A DNA stretch of 30,376 bases from a virus, in the IMG/VR virus record IMGVR_UViG_3300035228_000846, positions 1 through 30,376 of that record; one strand, written 5' to 3'. Below, piece by piece: positions 8,257 to 15,418 of the stretch (the stretch's first letter is position 1; each line of letters starts with the position of its first letter). The translations under genes were made by a program, and so were the position numbers. The notes below the pieces were generated by a model, which saw only the letters and a program-made list of their open reading frames with translations, was not told the origin of the DNA and searched no databases.

Positions 8257-8784
8257 TTATACCCAATCAGGTTTACGATCTGGGATACGAAGATAATTAT
8301 CGCATACCCATGGTTTAGATGCAATGTACATCTTGTATGCAGTAAAGATGTCAATACTTGCATCATACTTGAACTCATCAGGACCAGCAAAGACAAATGA
8401 TGTTGGGCCCTTGCCACTGCGACCTTGAGGGTCTGATGTAGGGAGTATCTCTTTTGCTGCTAGGAGAGTCTTCTGGCAGGTGTGGACCTTACCATAACGA
8501 GCAGTGTACTCATCACACATAGCAAGTCCATGAGCAAGGAGCCATTGCCAATTGGTCACAAACTCATTCGCCCACTTGGTACATGGATGATTACGAAATG
8601 CACCTTTCTCAGTGGCATAAGGAGTACCGTCTGCTTTAGGAAGAGTGCCAAACCCATGACCCCACTTGTCGGAGCATACAATAGCAAGCATCTGACAGGT
8701 CTCTAATGGCATCTTGACAATATGCTTGTCAGGAAGAACAACGGCAGACTTATATGGACTGAGGTCAGTTACAAAGATGTTCAT
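8257..8784 (-). CDS. Conserved phage hypothetical, DKH-x2-KM motif
   Basis: A 175-aa protein that starts MNIFVTDLSPYKSAVVLPDKHIVKMPLE and has QMLAIV, then HPCTKWANEF...NWQWLLAHGLAMCDEY, and ends IASKPWVCDNYLRIPDRKPDW. The DKH-x2-KM-x-LE-x2-QML block, conserved Trp residues and HP pair look like conserved functional residues of an enzyme. I know this block from other phage hypothetical proteins but cannot name a function. It overlaps the speD stop (ATGA) and ends 8 nt before gp44. A DNA- or nucleotide-related role would be only a guess from context. Confidence 0.8.
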   Translation of the reverse strand: MNIFVTDLSPYKSAVVLPDKHIVKMPLETCQMLAIVCSDKWGHGFGTLPKADGTPYATEKGAFRNHPCTKWANEFVTNWQWLLAHGLAMCDEYTARYGKVHTCQKTLLAAKEILPTSDPQGRSGKGPTSFVFAGPDEFKYDASIDIFTAYKMYIASKPWVCDNYLRIPDRKPDWV

Positions 8785-9116
8785 TCTAGAGGTCTTTGAA
8801 ATTCATGAGAAACGATGTCGGTTGCCTTCAATTGTTCCTTCATATATTCTACACCAATTTCTGGCATAGCGGTATCCCCACAAGTAAATACGTCACATAC
8901 TGCCATTTCATTTTCGGGCCAAGTATGAATACTAATATGACTCTCAGAAATCATAGCAAATCCAGTTACACCTTGAGGATCAAATTTATGAACATTTAGG
9001 TCTAGAAGATTTGCTTTACATTCTTTGACTGTTTTATATAAGAGCATACGAATATACTCTCTATCGTTTAACAAATCAAATGGACATCCTTTCAAAGTGA
9101 AAAGAATATGTTTCAT
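8781..9116 (-). CDS. speD: S-adenosylmethionine decarboxylase proenzyme
   Basis: A 111-aa class 1B-type AdoMet decarboxylase, the pyruvoyl enzyme that makes decarboxylated AdoMet for spermidine synthesis. The self-cleavage site is visible in ISESHISIHTWPE: cleavage would fall between E58 and S59, with S59 becoming the pyruvoyl group; H64 and C79 (DVFTCG) have the same spacing as the processing and catalytic residues in the Thermotoga enzyme (Ser63, His68, Cys83). All key residues are present, so the enzyme should be active. ATG 9116 overlaps the gp45 stop (TGATG). The gene lies between the clamp and clamp loader. Probably a host-derived auxiliary metabolic gene; polyamines could help condense phage DNA or support replication (inference). 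Confidence 0.95.
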   Translation of the reverse strand: MKHILFTLKGCPFDLLNDREYIRMLLYKTVKECKANLLDLNVHKFDPQGVTGFAMISESHISIHTWPENEMAVCDVFTCGDTAMPEIGVEYMKEQLKATDIVSHEFQRPLE

Positions 9117-9805
9117 CAAGAAGAATAAGTAGAGTCTGGTTCCAATGCAATAAAGTACTTCAAATCATAATCACGACTAGTAAATCTAGAAAGAAGTTTC
9201 TGAGAAACAACTACTTCATAAGTTCCAGGGATAATTTTAATGTTCTCAACTTTAAAATTAAAACTAAACTCAGAGTTGGTCTCACCAACAATCTCACAAA
9301 ATTCATTAGATGTATCGTTCTTTTTATCACGAACCACTAGTTTAACAACACCATTCTCACCGACAGCAGAGAAATCTGGGAGGTGATAGACAGCAGCGGC
9401 TTTTAATAGTTTGTCTAACTGCTGCGTGTTAAGTTCAAAACAGACATCTTCACTAGGAAGAGAGATATCTTTATCAGGAGGAGTGACAATTACATTTGGA
9501 TCGGCAAAGAAGTACTTTGATCGAGAACGACCTTCTTTGATTATAACGTAACCATCATTTGTAAAATCTAAATCAGGACTCTGGTGAAGAGACAAACCAT
9601 TTAGGAATTGATTTAAATCGTAGATACCAAAATCTTGAGGGATCTCTTCATTAATGGTTACTTCAGCAAGAATATTCTTCATGACACTAATGGTACGAAG
9701 AGACCTACCTTTCTTAAAGAGAATAGACTGATTAATACCACTGAAATTTTTCAGTAGAGCCAAAGTCTGAACAGACAGTTTCATGGTTGTTTCGTTCAAT
9801 TTCAT
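9116..9805 (-). CDS. 45: Sliding clamp gp45
   Basis: A 229-aa homologue of T4 gp45 (228 aa), the trimeric clamp that tethers the polymerase to DNA and, in T4, also activates late transcription with gp33/gp55. Matches are LALLKNFSGINQSILFKKG near the start, FGIYDLNQFLNGLSL, and the ending YFIALEPDSTYSS (T4 ends VVALEADSTHDF). ATG 9805 overlaps the upstream stop (ATGA); an internal ATG at 9784 gives MKLSVQTLALLKNF, which aligns better with the T4 N-terminus, so the true start may be there. No strong Shine-Dalgarno separates the two. Confidence 0.96.
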   Translation of the reverse strand: MKLNETTMKLSVQTLALLKNFSGINQSILFKKGRSLRTISVMKNILAEVTINEEIPQDFGIYDLNQFLNGLSLHQSPDLDFTNDGYVIIKEGRSRSKYFFADPNVIVTPPDKDISLPSEDVCFELNTQQLDKLLKAAAVYHLPDFSAVGENGVVKLVVRDKKNDTSNEFCEIVGETNSEFSFNFKVENIKIIPGTYEVVVSQKLLSRFTSRDYDLKYFIALEPDSTYSS

Positions 9806-10242
9806 TGATTGTAAGTTTCACGTTTTGCATTCTTATTATTGAAATGCATTAGAAGAACAGCATAGTGTAGAATCTTCATAATGTCACGTCTGGAAGTGCC
9901 TTTCCTATCGTAGCGAGAGGCATACTTGAGGATATTGGATCGGCAGAATGCTTCACCATCACCACATGCTTCAATCAGATCAAGTGTTTGAATCTGATCA
10001 TCGCCCGCAGAATAGTGTTGATTATATGTTCCAATAATATATTCTTTTAGTTCTTTGAGGATTTCATCCTCACTATATTTGTAATTGCTAGTTTTAGGCA
10101 CAGTTAGGTCAAGTTTAAGTTCATCAATATGGTCAAAGGTAATACGATCCTCCCCGGAAGATCCAGAGCTCTGGTAACCAAGATTTAGTGTACCAGACTC
10201 TGAAGGAGTGAGATCGAATTTTAGTTTATCATCATTAGACAT
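9802..10242 (-). CDS. DUF3310 protein (T7 gp1.7 nucleotide kinase-like)
   Basis: A 146-aa protein whose C-terminal half holds the DUF3310 signature: NQHY (74-77), QTLDLIEACG (85-94), FCRSNILKYASRYDRK (99-114) and a following DIMKILHYAVLL helix. The family includes T7 gp1.7, an unusual dGMP/dTMP kinase, so a role in nucleotide supply is plausible. The N-terminal half is acidic and not recognised. ATG 10242 is chosen because the promoter just upstream would start RNA near 10275, downstream of the alternative ATG at 10281 (159 aa). First gene of the replication operon; its stop overlaps the gp45 start. Confidence 0.8.
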   Translation of the reverse strand: MSNDDKLKFDLTPSESGTLNLGYQSSGSSGEDRITFDHIDELKLDLTVPKTSNYKYSEDEILKELKEYIIGTYNQHYSAGDDQIQTLDLIEACGDGEAFCRSNILKYASRYDRKGTSRRDIMKILHYAVLLMHFNNKNAKRETYNQ

Positions 10243-10281
10243 GTTCAATTCATCAAATAGAAAGGACCAAGAGTTCACCAT

Positions 10282-10310
10282 ATTATATCAGTATTATGCC
10301 TCCAGGTCAA
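10282..10310 (-). promoter_or_regulatory. Strong sigma70-like promoter for replication operon
   Basis: On the minus strand TTGACC (10310-10305), a 17-bp spacer and TATAAT (10287-10282) form a near-consensus sigma70 promoter, with TG one base before the -10 (extended -10). The -35 lies in the last codons of the CobS-like gene. Predicted +1 is near 10275. It would drive DUF3310, gp45 and the following genes early in infection by host RNA polymerase. Confidence 0.75.
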
Positions 10311-11385
10311 CATAGAACTTTTCACCAGTAGCAGTGAGATCAAAGTCAGCATCAACCTTGTCATATAGTTCCAAGAATGCTTGCTTGGTTTCATCATCGA
10401 AACGATTGACACAAACACTAATAGCCTTTTCTTTATCATTGAAAATGCCATATGCTTTCACGATATGAACTAGACGACGAGTACTAATAATCTCCTCAAT
10501 ACCACCATCATAGAAGGTCTTACGGATAATGTCTGCCCAGTCAGCAAGACGCTTACAGAAGTTCTCATCATCACAAAGTTTGCTCAGAATTTTAGTTTCA
10601 ATAGAAACAGTTGGATACTCTTGCTCAAAGGTAACAGGGAATCGTTCTAGGAACGCTTCATTGAGCACGTTAGTTCCAATGAATCGGCCGTCGTCGCTAC
10701 CTTTACCCTTAGTGTTTGCTGTGGCGATGACGTTGAATCCACTTGCAGAGTCAACTCGCCGTCCGATTTTCTTAAGGAATACTCCTTTTCCTTCAAGGAT
10801 AGATTGGAGACAGAGAATTTTATTAGAGGCAAGGTCGATCTCGTCAAGGAGCAATACAGCTCCTCGTTCGAGTGCTTCCACGACTGGGCCATTGTGCCAG
10901 ACGGTATTGCCATCAACAAGGCGAAAACCGCCAATGAGATCATCTTCATCAGTTTCAATAGTAATGTTTACGCGGATGAGTTCACGTCCAAGTTGGGCGC
11001 AAGCTTGTTCAACGCTGAGCGTTTTACCGTTTCCAGAAAGACCCGTAATGAACGTAGGATAAAAAATATCGGACTTAATAATTTTTTTAATATCAGGGAA
11101 GTTACCAAAGCGGACGAAGGTATCATCTTTCGGGGGAATAAGATTTTGTTCAATAGCAGGCATAGCCGCAGGAGCACTATAAGATACTTCTAGTTCTTTG
11201 ACTGTTTTTTTCGTTACTTCTAAGTTCCATTTACCACGACCAACTTTATAATCGGTGAGTTTGTTAGTAACGGTTTGGTATGCACAGTCGTTCATGTTGC
11301 ACCATGCACGGACATCAGCAGCAGTGAACTCAACACCATAAAGATCTTGAAGTGAACTGATGATACCGCTTTTAGACAGACCCAT
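10294..11385 (-). CDS. cobS: CobS-like AAA+ ATPase (MoxR type)
   Basis: A 363-aa AAA+ ATPase of the MoxR/CobS group. Residues 1-70 look like a small DNA- or protein-binding domain; the ATPase follows with Walker A GLSGNGKT (115-122), the ETDEDDLIGGFRLVDGNTVWHNGP segment typical of CobS, Walker B LLLDEID (178-184), sensor 1 ATANT, and an arginine-finger region ERFPVTFEQEYP. Cyanophage homologues are usually called CobS, the ATPase subunit of aerobic cobaltochelatase. No CobN is visible here, while a CobT-like VWA protein is encoded just upstream, so a general MoxR-VWA remodelling machine is as likely as cobalamin synthesis. It has a terminator before it and a TATAAT about 22 nt before the ATG. 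Confidence 0.9.
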   Translation of the reverse strand: MGLSKSGIISSLQDLYGVEFTAADVRAWCNMNDCAYQTVTNKLTDYKVGRGKWNLEVTKKTVKELEVSYSAPAAMPAIEQNLIPPKDDTFVRFGNFPDIKKIIKSDIFYPTFITGLSGNGKTLSVEQACAQLGRELIRVNITIETDEDDLIGGFRLVDGNTVWHNGPVVEALERGAVLLLDEIDLASNKILCLQSILEGKGVFLKKIGRRVDSASGFNVIATANTKGKGSDDGRFIGTNVLNEAFLERFPVTFEQEYPTVSIETKILSKLCDDENFCKRLADWADIIRKTFYDGGIEEIISTRRLVHIVKAYGIFNDKEKAISVCVNRFDDETKQAFLELYDKVDADFDLTATGEKFYVDLEA

Positions 11386-11407
11386 TTGCTTTGTTTGAAC
11401 TTTAGTT

Positions 11408-11436
11408 ATTATAGACGAAAAAGGGAGGTTTTGAAC
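11408..11436 (-). promoter_or_regulatory. Possible promoter for the CobS-like gene
   Basis: TATAAT on the minus strand (11413-11408) lies 22 nt before the ATG at 11385. The best -35 (TTCAAA, 16-bp spacing) is weak and falls in the loop and arm of the preceding terminator hairpin. It makes sense functionally, because a gene directly after a terminator needs its own promoter. Confidence 0.4.
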
Positions 11437-11442
11437 CTCCCA
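11417..11442 (-). terminator. Intrinsic terminator after VWA/47-aa unit
   Basis: GGGAGGTT (11441-11434) pairs perfectly with AACCTCCC (11430-11423) around a 3-nt loop and is followed by TTTTT on the minus strand. It lies 5 nt after the stop of the 47-aa gene and separates the peptidase-VWA unit from the CobS-like gene. Confidence 0.85.
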
Positions 11443-11446
11443 CTAG

Positions 11447-11590
11447 TCACTTCTCAAACCGTCTATATTTGAATTTGAGTGCTTGAAGCATCCATGCTTG
11501 AGCAAGACTCTTTGGGCCTTCCTTAAGAACTTTTCTTATTTTAGGATCGCTCTCACATTGAAGTGCTATTTCCTTCCAATTCATCGTCAT
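11447..11590 (-). CDS. Small conserved hypothetical protein (47 aa)
   Basis: ATG 11590 to TGA 11447 encodes MTMNWKEIALQCESDPKI..., a 47-aa basic helical protein ending FKYRRFEK; starting at the second ATG (11584) gives 45 aa. The first ATG forms an ATGA overlap with the stop of the peptidase-VWA gene, and the stop is followed at once by a terminator, which supports a real gene. Function unknown. Confidence 0.7.
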   Translation of the reverse strand: MTMNWKEIALQCESDPKIRKVLKEGPKSLAQAWMLQALKFKYRRFEK

Positions 11591-13746
11591 GCAACCAGAG
11601 AAATAAATTCTCCAAGAACCTTTTTATTTAGTTTCTTTGTCTTTAAAGATTTTACAAAGGCAGATTTAATTTTTGCCTTTGTTGCATCTTCTTCCACTTC
11701 AAATTCAGAATCTGATGACAAAACGCTAGAAGAAATGCCAAAGTAAACATCATATCCAGAATTTTTTAGAGAAAAACTTTTTGTTTTTTTCCACTCATTC
11801 TGAATCTTTTCTTTTTTCTCAAAATAGTTAGAGTCCTTAAGAGGATCAAAATAGAGATTAAGGAATCGATTAATGTCTCTACCTTCAAGAACACGAATAC
11901 CAATGAAACTAGTATTAGGGAAATGATCTTTCAAGTTTTTCAAAAGAACATCAGTAAACTCAGAATAAGAGTATCCAAACTTATAAGTGACTCCCAATTT
12001 ACGGTCACGAAGGAAAGTTGCCTCAGGATTAACCCTACGACATCCCATGTAAGGTTCTGCATTAGGGCCACGTTCAACTATAACATGATATGGAACTGTA
12101 TTTGCTTCACCGTCTGTCAAGACAATACAATGAACTTTTTGAAGTCTATGCATCTTTTGAAAGTGTGGAATAATTTGATGAAGAGAAATGATTGCTTCAT
12201 TTAAAGGTGTCCCTGAAAGTGTCACCCTTGGAGGATAAGTATAACCACATGACCAAGAATTTTCAAAAGCACATGCAAGTCTCCAAACGTTGAGAAGTTG
12301 CTTTTCAATATTCTTGCCAGACATTTCACTAGTAATCATATTCATCATAGAGAATCTTTCATGAACAGAAAGGAGACCTTCTACTTTTTTATAGTGTGGT
12401 TTTACATCTGTAATAGTATGCTGTTCTAAAAGTTTATCAAAGTCATTCCTTTTCCACTCCCCAGTGAATGCATACACATTAAACGGAATTCCAACCTTCT
12501 TACAAAACCAAACAAGATTGAACAATTGTTTGCAGGTATCTTTTATAGTATATTGCATTGATCCAGACCAGTCTAAAACAAATAAAAGGCCATGATTTTT
12601 GCCATCAGGAAGAGTGGTTACTTTCTTGAACAAGTCTTCATTATATCGATAAGTGTGTAGTTTACTAGTATCAAGAACTCCAGTCCTACTAGTAGTAGCA
12701 CGAGCATAGGAGTCTGCAGATTTGCGACATTCAAATTCTTTGACAAGATAATTTACTTCCTTTTGAGCCGTCTGTTTGAATACTCTAAACTCAGTATCAA
12801 CTTTTTCATAGGGATTCTGTGCAGAATACTTCTCCTTCTGAAAACTAAACCACTCATCAATATAATCATGAATCTCAGAGTTATTAACTACAACAGTATC
12901 AAGATTGATTTTAGGAATTTCAACATAATTGTTTTCACATGTACCCCACCCAACTAAATCCTGAAGTTTATTTTCAAGAGAATCTGCGGTGCGAACATCT
13001 GGCGCATCATCATAATCCATTTCCGACGAAACACTATCAGTCTGCTTATTTTCTTCCTCCCGTCGCTCTGCTTCTTCCTGCATCTCCTCATGCGTCATTT
13101 CCCTATCACCTTGACTGGATCCTAAATCGGGAGATGATTCATCTTTAGGGATAGGAGGAAGGTTATCAAGTTGATCAAGATCTTTTATTTTTTGATCTCC
13201 ATCTTTTTCCTGTTTACAAAATTGATAAAGAGTTTCTGCTGCGATAGCAACATCTGCAAAAGTTTCACAAGCATTAATCAAGTCAACAATTTCCCTTTCT
13301 TTTTCAGAAAATTTAACCTGCACAAAATTACCAACCTTAGCATTGATGTTAATTTTATCAGCAAGATTATAAGTGTCTAAATCTTCACCTTGAATTTCAA
13401 AAAAATCTTCATCATTCAACTCTTGATATCCACGAAAGAAAGTCTTAGCAAGACCCATATACCTACGCTTCATCAATTTTTCAATACGACAGTCCTCAAC
13501 CACATTCACAAACTGATGAGGAATTCCTTTAGGAGGATCCTCGTCGGGTGTGTAGAGTGCATGGCCAACTTCATGTCCAACCAAAAGATCATATACAGTA
13601 TTACTTGCCTTCTCCCACATAGGAAGAGTCAACACACGAGTATGCACATTAAACTGAGCAGTCTTAACTCTTTTGTGCTCAACCACCAAATCCTCAGTAG
13701 CAAGCAGTTTGGCGAGTTGAGATTTGATTTCGTGAGAGACTGCCAT
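11587..13746 (-). CDS. HExxH metallopeptidase fused to VWA domain (CobT-like)
   Basis: A 719-aa protein with two domains. N-terminal: HEVGHALYT (H58-E59-x2-H62), a zinc-peptidase signature, followed by NVVEDCRIE (81-89), whose E84 could be the third zinc ligand. A Glu/Asp/Ser-rich linker covers about 180-255. From about 335 the sequence resembles CobT: ECRKSADSYARA..., TGVLDTSKLHTYRYN, then the VWA MIDAS DWSGS (392-396), with SGTPLNEAI (T513) and LTDGEAN (D545) completing the metal site. VWA proteins of this kind work with MoxR/CobS ATPases, and one is encoded next in line. The target (virion, host or cofactor) is unknown. The start lies inside the end of the basic 73-aa gene; the stop overlaps the 47-aa gene. 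Confidence 0.85.
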   Translation of the reverse strand: MAVSHEIKSQLAKLLATEDLVVEHKRVKTAQFNVHTRVLTLPMWEKASNTVYDLLVGHEVGHALYTPDEDPPKGIPHQFVNVVEDCRIEKLMKRRYMGLAKTFFRGYQELNDEDFFEIQGEDLDTYNLADKININAKVGNFVQVKFSEKEREIVDLINACETFADVAIAAETLYQFCKQEKDGDQKIKDLDQLDNLPPIPKDESSPDLGSSQGDREMTHEEMQEEAERREEENKQTDSVSSEMDYDDAPDVRTADSLENKLQDLVGWGTCENNYVEIPKINLDTVVVNNSEIHDYIDEWFSFQKEKYSAQNPYEKVDTEFRVFKQTAQKEVNYLVKEFECRKSADSYARATTSRTGVLDTSKLHTYRYNEDLFKKVTTLPDGKNHGLLFVLDWSGSMQYTIKDTCKQLFNLVWFCKKVGIPFNVYAFTGEWKRNDFDKLLEQHTITDVKPHYKKVEGLLSVHERFSMMNMITSEMSGKNIEKQLLNVWRLACAFENSWSCGYTYPPRVTLSGTPLNEAIISLHQIIPHFQKMHRLQKVHCIVLTDGEANTVPYHVIVERGPNAEPYMGCRRVNPEATFLRDRKLGVTYKFGYSYSEFTDVLLKNLKDHFPNTSFIGIRVLEGRDINRFLNLYFDPLKDSNYFEKKEKIQNEWKKTKSFSLKNSGYDVYFGISSSVLSSDSEFEVEEDATKAKIKSAFVKSLKTKKLNKKVLGEFISLVA

Positions 13747-13915
13747 GGGTTATGTTCGGTATGTAGCCACAATACAACAAAAGATCGCCTTTACGACGAC
13801 CCATGTGCTGCTTTTTAAACTGGCGCAATGCTTCACGCCTAGCTCTCATCGCTTGTGGTTTTAGTTTTCTTTTCTGCTCCTTCTTGGAGTGATGTTGCCA
13901 GTTAGGCGTTGTCAT
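13694..13915 (-). CDS. Small basic protein (73 aa), overlapping both neighbours
   Basis: A 73-aa protein packed with Lys/Arg in its first half (KKEQKRKLKPQAMRARREAL, then QFKKQHMGRRKGD), suggesting nucleic-acid binding. Its start overlaps the epimerase gene by 14 nt and its end runs 53 nt into the peptidase-VWA gene in another frame. The tail after about residue 56 is only the shifted reading of that gene. No family recognised; the long overlap lowers confidence. Confidence 0.55.
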   Translation of the reverse strand: MTTPNWQHHSKKEQKRKLKPQAMRARREALRQFKKQHMGRRKGDLLLYCGYIPNITHGSLSRNQISTRQTACY

Positions 13916-14633
13916 CGGTTGAAACAGTATCCAGAATATTTATTGTAGGAAACCATCCAATACTAGTCAAGATAGAGATATCAGCAATATTATCAATTGC
14001 TTCTCCAGGTGTAATCTCTTTGACTGGCAGATCACCTTGACCAAACTTTTCTGCCAGTTTTTTAACTGGGACAGATTCACCATATCCAATAGGGACCACT
14101 CCAGTAATATCACTTGAAGCAAGATACCTAATGGCACGACACACATCTTTTACATGAATCCAATCTCTCTTATGATTAGTGACATATGTTGCCTTTTTAT
14201 CTCTAAGAAGTCCATACATCATATTGGGACGAACATCCGGGCCATAGACTGTAGTAAACCTCATTCCCACAGAATTTGGTGGTGCCATCTGTTCATTAAC
14301 CCACTTGCTCATGGCATATGGATTTTCCCAATACTTATCATCAACAGCACTTGAAGATGCATACAAAAGACGAGTATTAGTCTCACCACACCAATCAAAA
14401 ATAGGTTTTGCTTTGACTACATTATTATTATAATATTCTTCTGGTTTTTCCAGACTCTCACGAATGTCTGCCCATGCTGCGAGATGTATGACAAGATCAT
14501 AATCTCCACCTTTAAATTCTGAGATATCATCGGGACGATCAAGTCCGTGAGCAAGATATCCTACCTGATCTCTCCAATCAGCAAAGACATATCTTCCAAT
14601 AAATCCTCTATGTCCAGTGACTAATACTTTCAT
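13902..14633 (-). CDS. NAD-dependent epimerase/dehydratase (extended SDR)
   Basis: A 243-aa extended short-chain dehydrogenase acting on nucleotide sugars. Visible: Rossmann motif TGHRGFIG (G7, G10, G13), D40s segment DLVIHLAAWADIRES, SSS (93-95), and the catalytic YAMSK (Y106, K110). The C-terminal substrate domain is short compared with typical 310-340-aa enzymes. ATG 14633 overlaps the stop of the UDP-glucose dehydrogenase gene (ATGA), so the two are translated together; the substrate may be UDP-glucuronate or a product of it (UDP-galacturonate or UDP-xylose), but this is inference from the pairing. Confidence 0.88.
   Translation of the reverse strand: MKVLVTGHRGFIGRYVFADWRDQVGYLAHGLDRPDDISEFKGGDYDLVIHLAAWADIRESLEKPEEYYNNNVVKAKPIFDWCGETNTRLLYASSSAVDDKYWENPYAMSKWVNEQMAPPNSVGMRFTTVYGPDVRPNMMYGLLRDKKATYVTNHKRDWIHVKDVCRAIRYLASSDITGVVPIGYGESVPVKKLAEKFGQGDLPVKEITPGEAIDNIADISILTSIGWFPTINILDTVSTDDNA
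13937..13944 (-). promoter_or_regulatory. Possible late promoter motif (AATAAATA)
   Basis: AATAAATA on the minus strand lies inside the epimerase gene, 21 nt before the ATG of the basic 73-aa protein. It would give late expression of that gene and perhaps of the peptidase-VWA gene. AT-rich coding sequence produces such words by chance, so support is weak. Confidence 0.25.
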
Positions 14634-15418
14634 GTTATAGGCCAATCAATTACTTTTCTAATTTGTTCATTGTATTTCCAGACTTCTTTCAGCATGTCTG
14701 CATTGACACCTTTAGATTCCATTTGGACTACCAGGGAGTTAAGATCTTTGGGGAAACAAGTTCCACCAAATCCACGATCATTGTCAATACCAGGGACTTG
14801 AGTGTGAGATCTTCCAATCCTACTATCAGCAATTACTGCATCACATACCATATCATAATTCATACCAGATGCTACGCAAAAGTCATACATCTTATTAAAG
14901 TATGCTACCTTACATGCAAGAAATGTATTAGAAAAATATTTAATAGCCTCACTTTCATCAGAGGAGACTAGGATATTATTAATTTTTGGAAAACATTTAG
15001 AGAAGATTTTTGCAAAGTCTCTACAAAGTTCAATATCTCCACCAATCACATTTCTCTCAGAGTTAGCAAAATCTTGAACCGCATTTCTTGCTGTTAGGAA
15101 CTCTGGATTATGAATTACATTATGACGTTCGGAATACTTTCTAGTTGTTCCAACTGGAACTGTAGATTTAATAATTAAAGTACCTGCTATGTAATCTGGA
15201 ACTGATTCAAAAAAATCATCCAAAATTGTCAAGTCACATTCACCACCAGACTTCATTGGGGTTGGAAGACAGACAAAAATATAATCACACTCCAATACTT
15301 CTAAAAGAGTATTAAAAGATTTATTTTTATCTACATCATAAACTTTAGTAGTTACCTTATCTCTAAAGTTTTGGTAGACTGCATTTCCAACAAATCCATT
15401 ACCAACAATACCAATCAT
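14630..15418 (-). CDS. UDP-glucose 6-dehydrogenase family protein (short)
   Basis: A 262-aa member of the UDP-glucose/GDP-mannose dehydrogenase family, which oxidises a nucleotide sugar to the uronate with two NAD. N-terminal Rossmann motif VGNGFVGNAV (G6, G8, G11), then IFVCLPTP, KSTVPVGTT, HNPEFLTARNA, and the catalytic cysteine in GFGGTCFPKD (C221). It ends soon after the central domain, so the C-terminal UDP-binding domain of full enzymes (about 400-450 aa) is missing; many phage versions share this short form. The start overlaps the gp46 stop (ATGA). It probably supplies sugar for surface glycan change or virion glycosylation together with the epimerase (inference). Confidence 0.9.
   Translation of the reverse strand: MIGIVGNGFVGNAVYQNFRDKVTTKVYDVDKNKSFNTLLEVLECDYIFVCLPTPMKSGGECDLTILDDFFESVPDYIAGTLIIKSTVPVGTTRKYSERHNVIHNPEFLTARNAVQDFANSERNVIGGDIELCRDFAKIFSKCFPKINNILVSSDESEAIKYFSNTFLACKVAYFNKMYDFCVASGMNYDMVCDAVIADSRIGRSHTQVPGIDNDRGFGGTCFPKDLNSLVVQMESKGVNADMLKEVWKYNEQIRKVIDWPIT

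Noticed and set aside
10529-11193. Plus-strand frames of 177 and 129 codons opposite the CobS-like gene, and minus-strand 10647-10958
   Set aside because: Antisense or shifted reading of a clear AAA+ gene; composition (Ser/Arg-rich) is that of a shadow.
10294-11385. Reading the CobS-like gene as proof of phage cobalamin synthesis
   Set aside because: Family similarity alone does not show this; no CobN or other cobalamin gene is in the window and a MoxR-type role fits equally.
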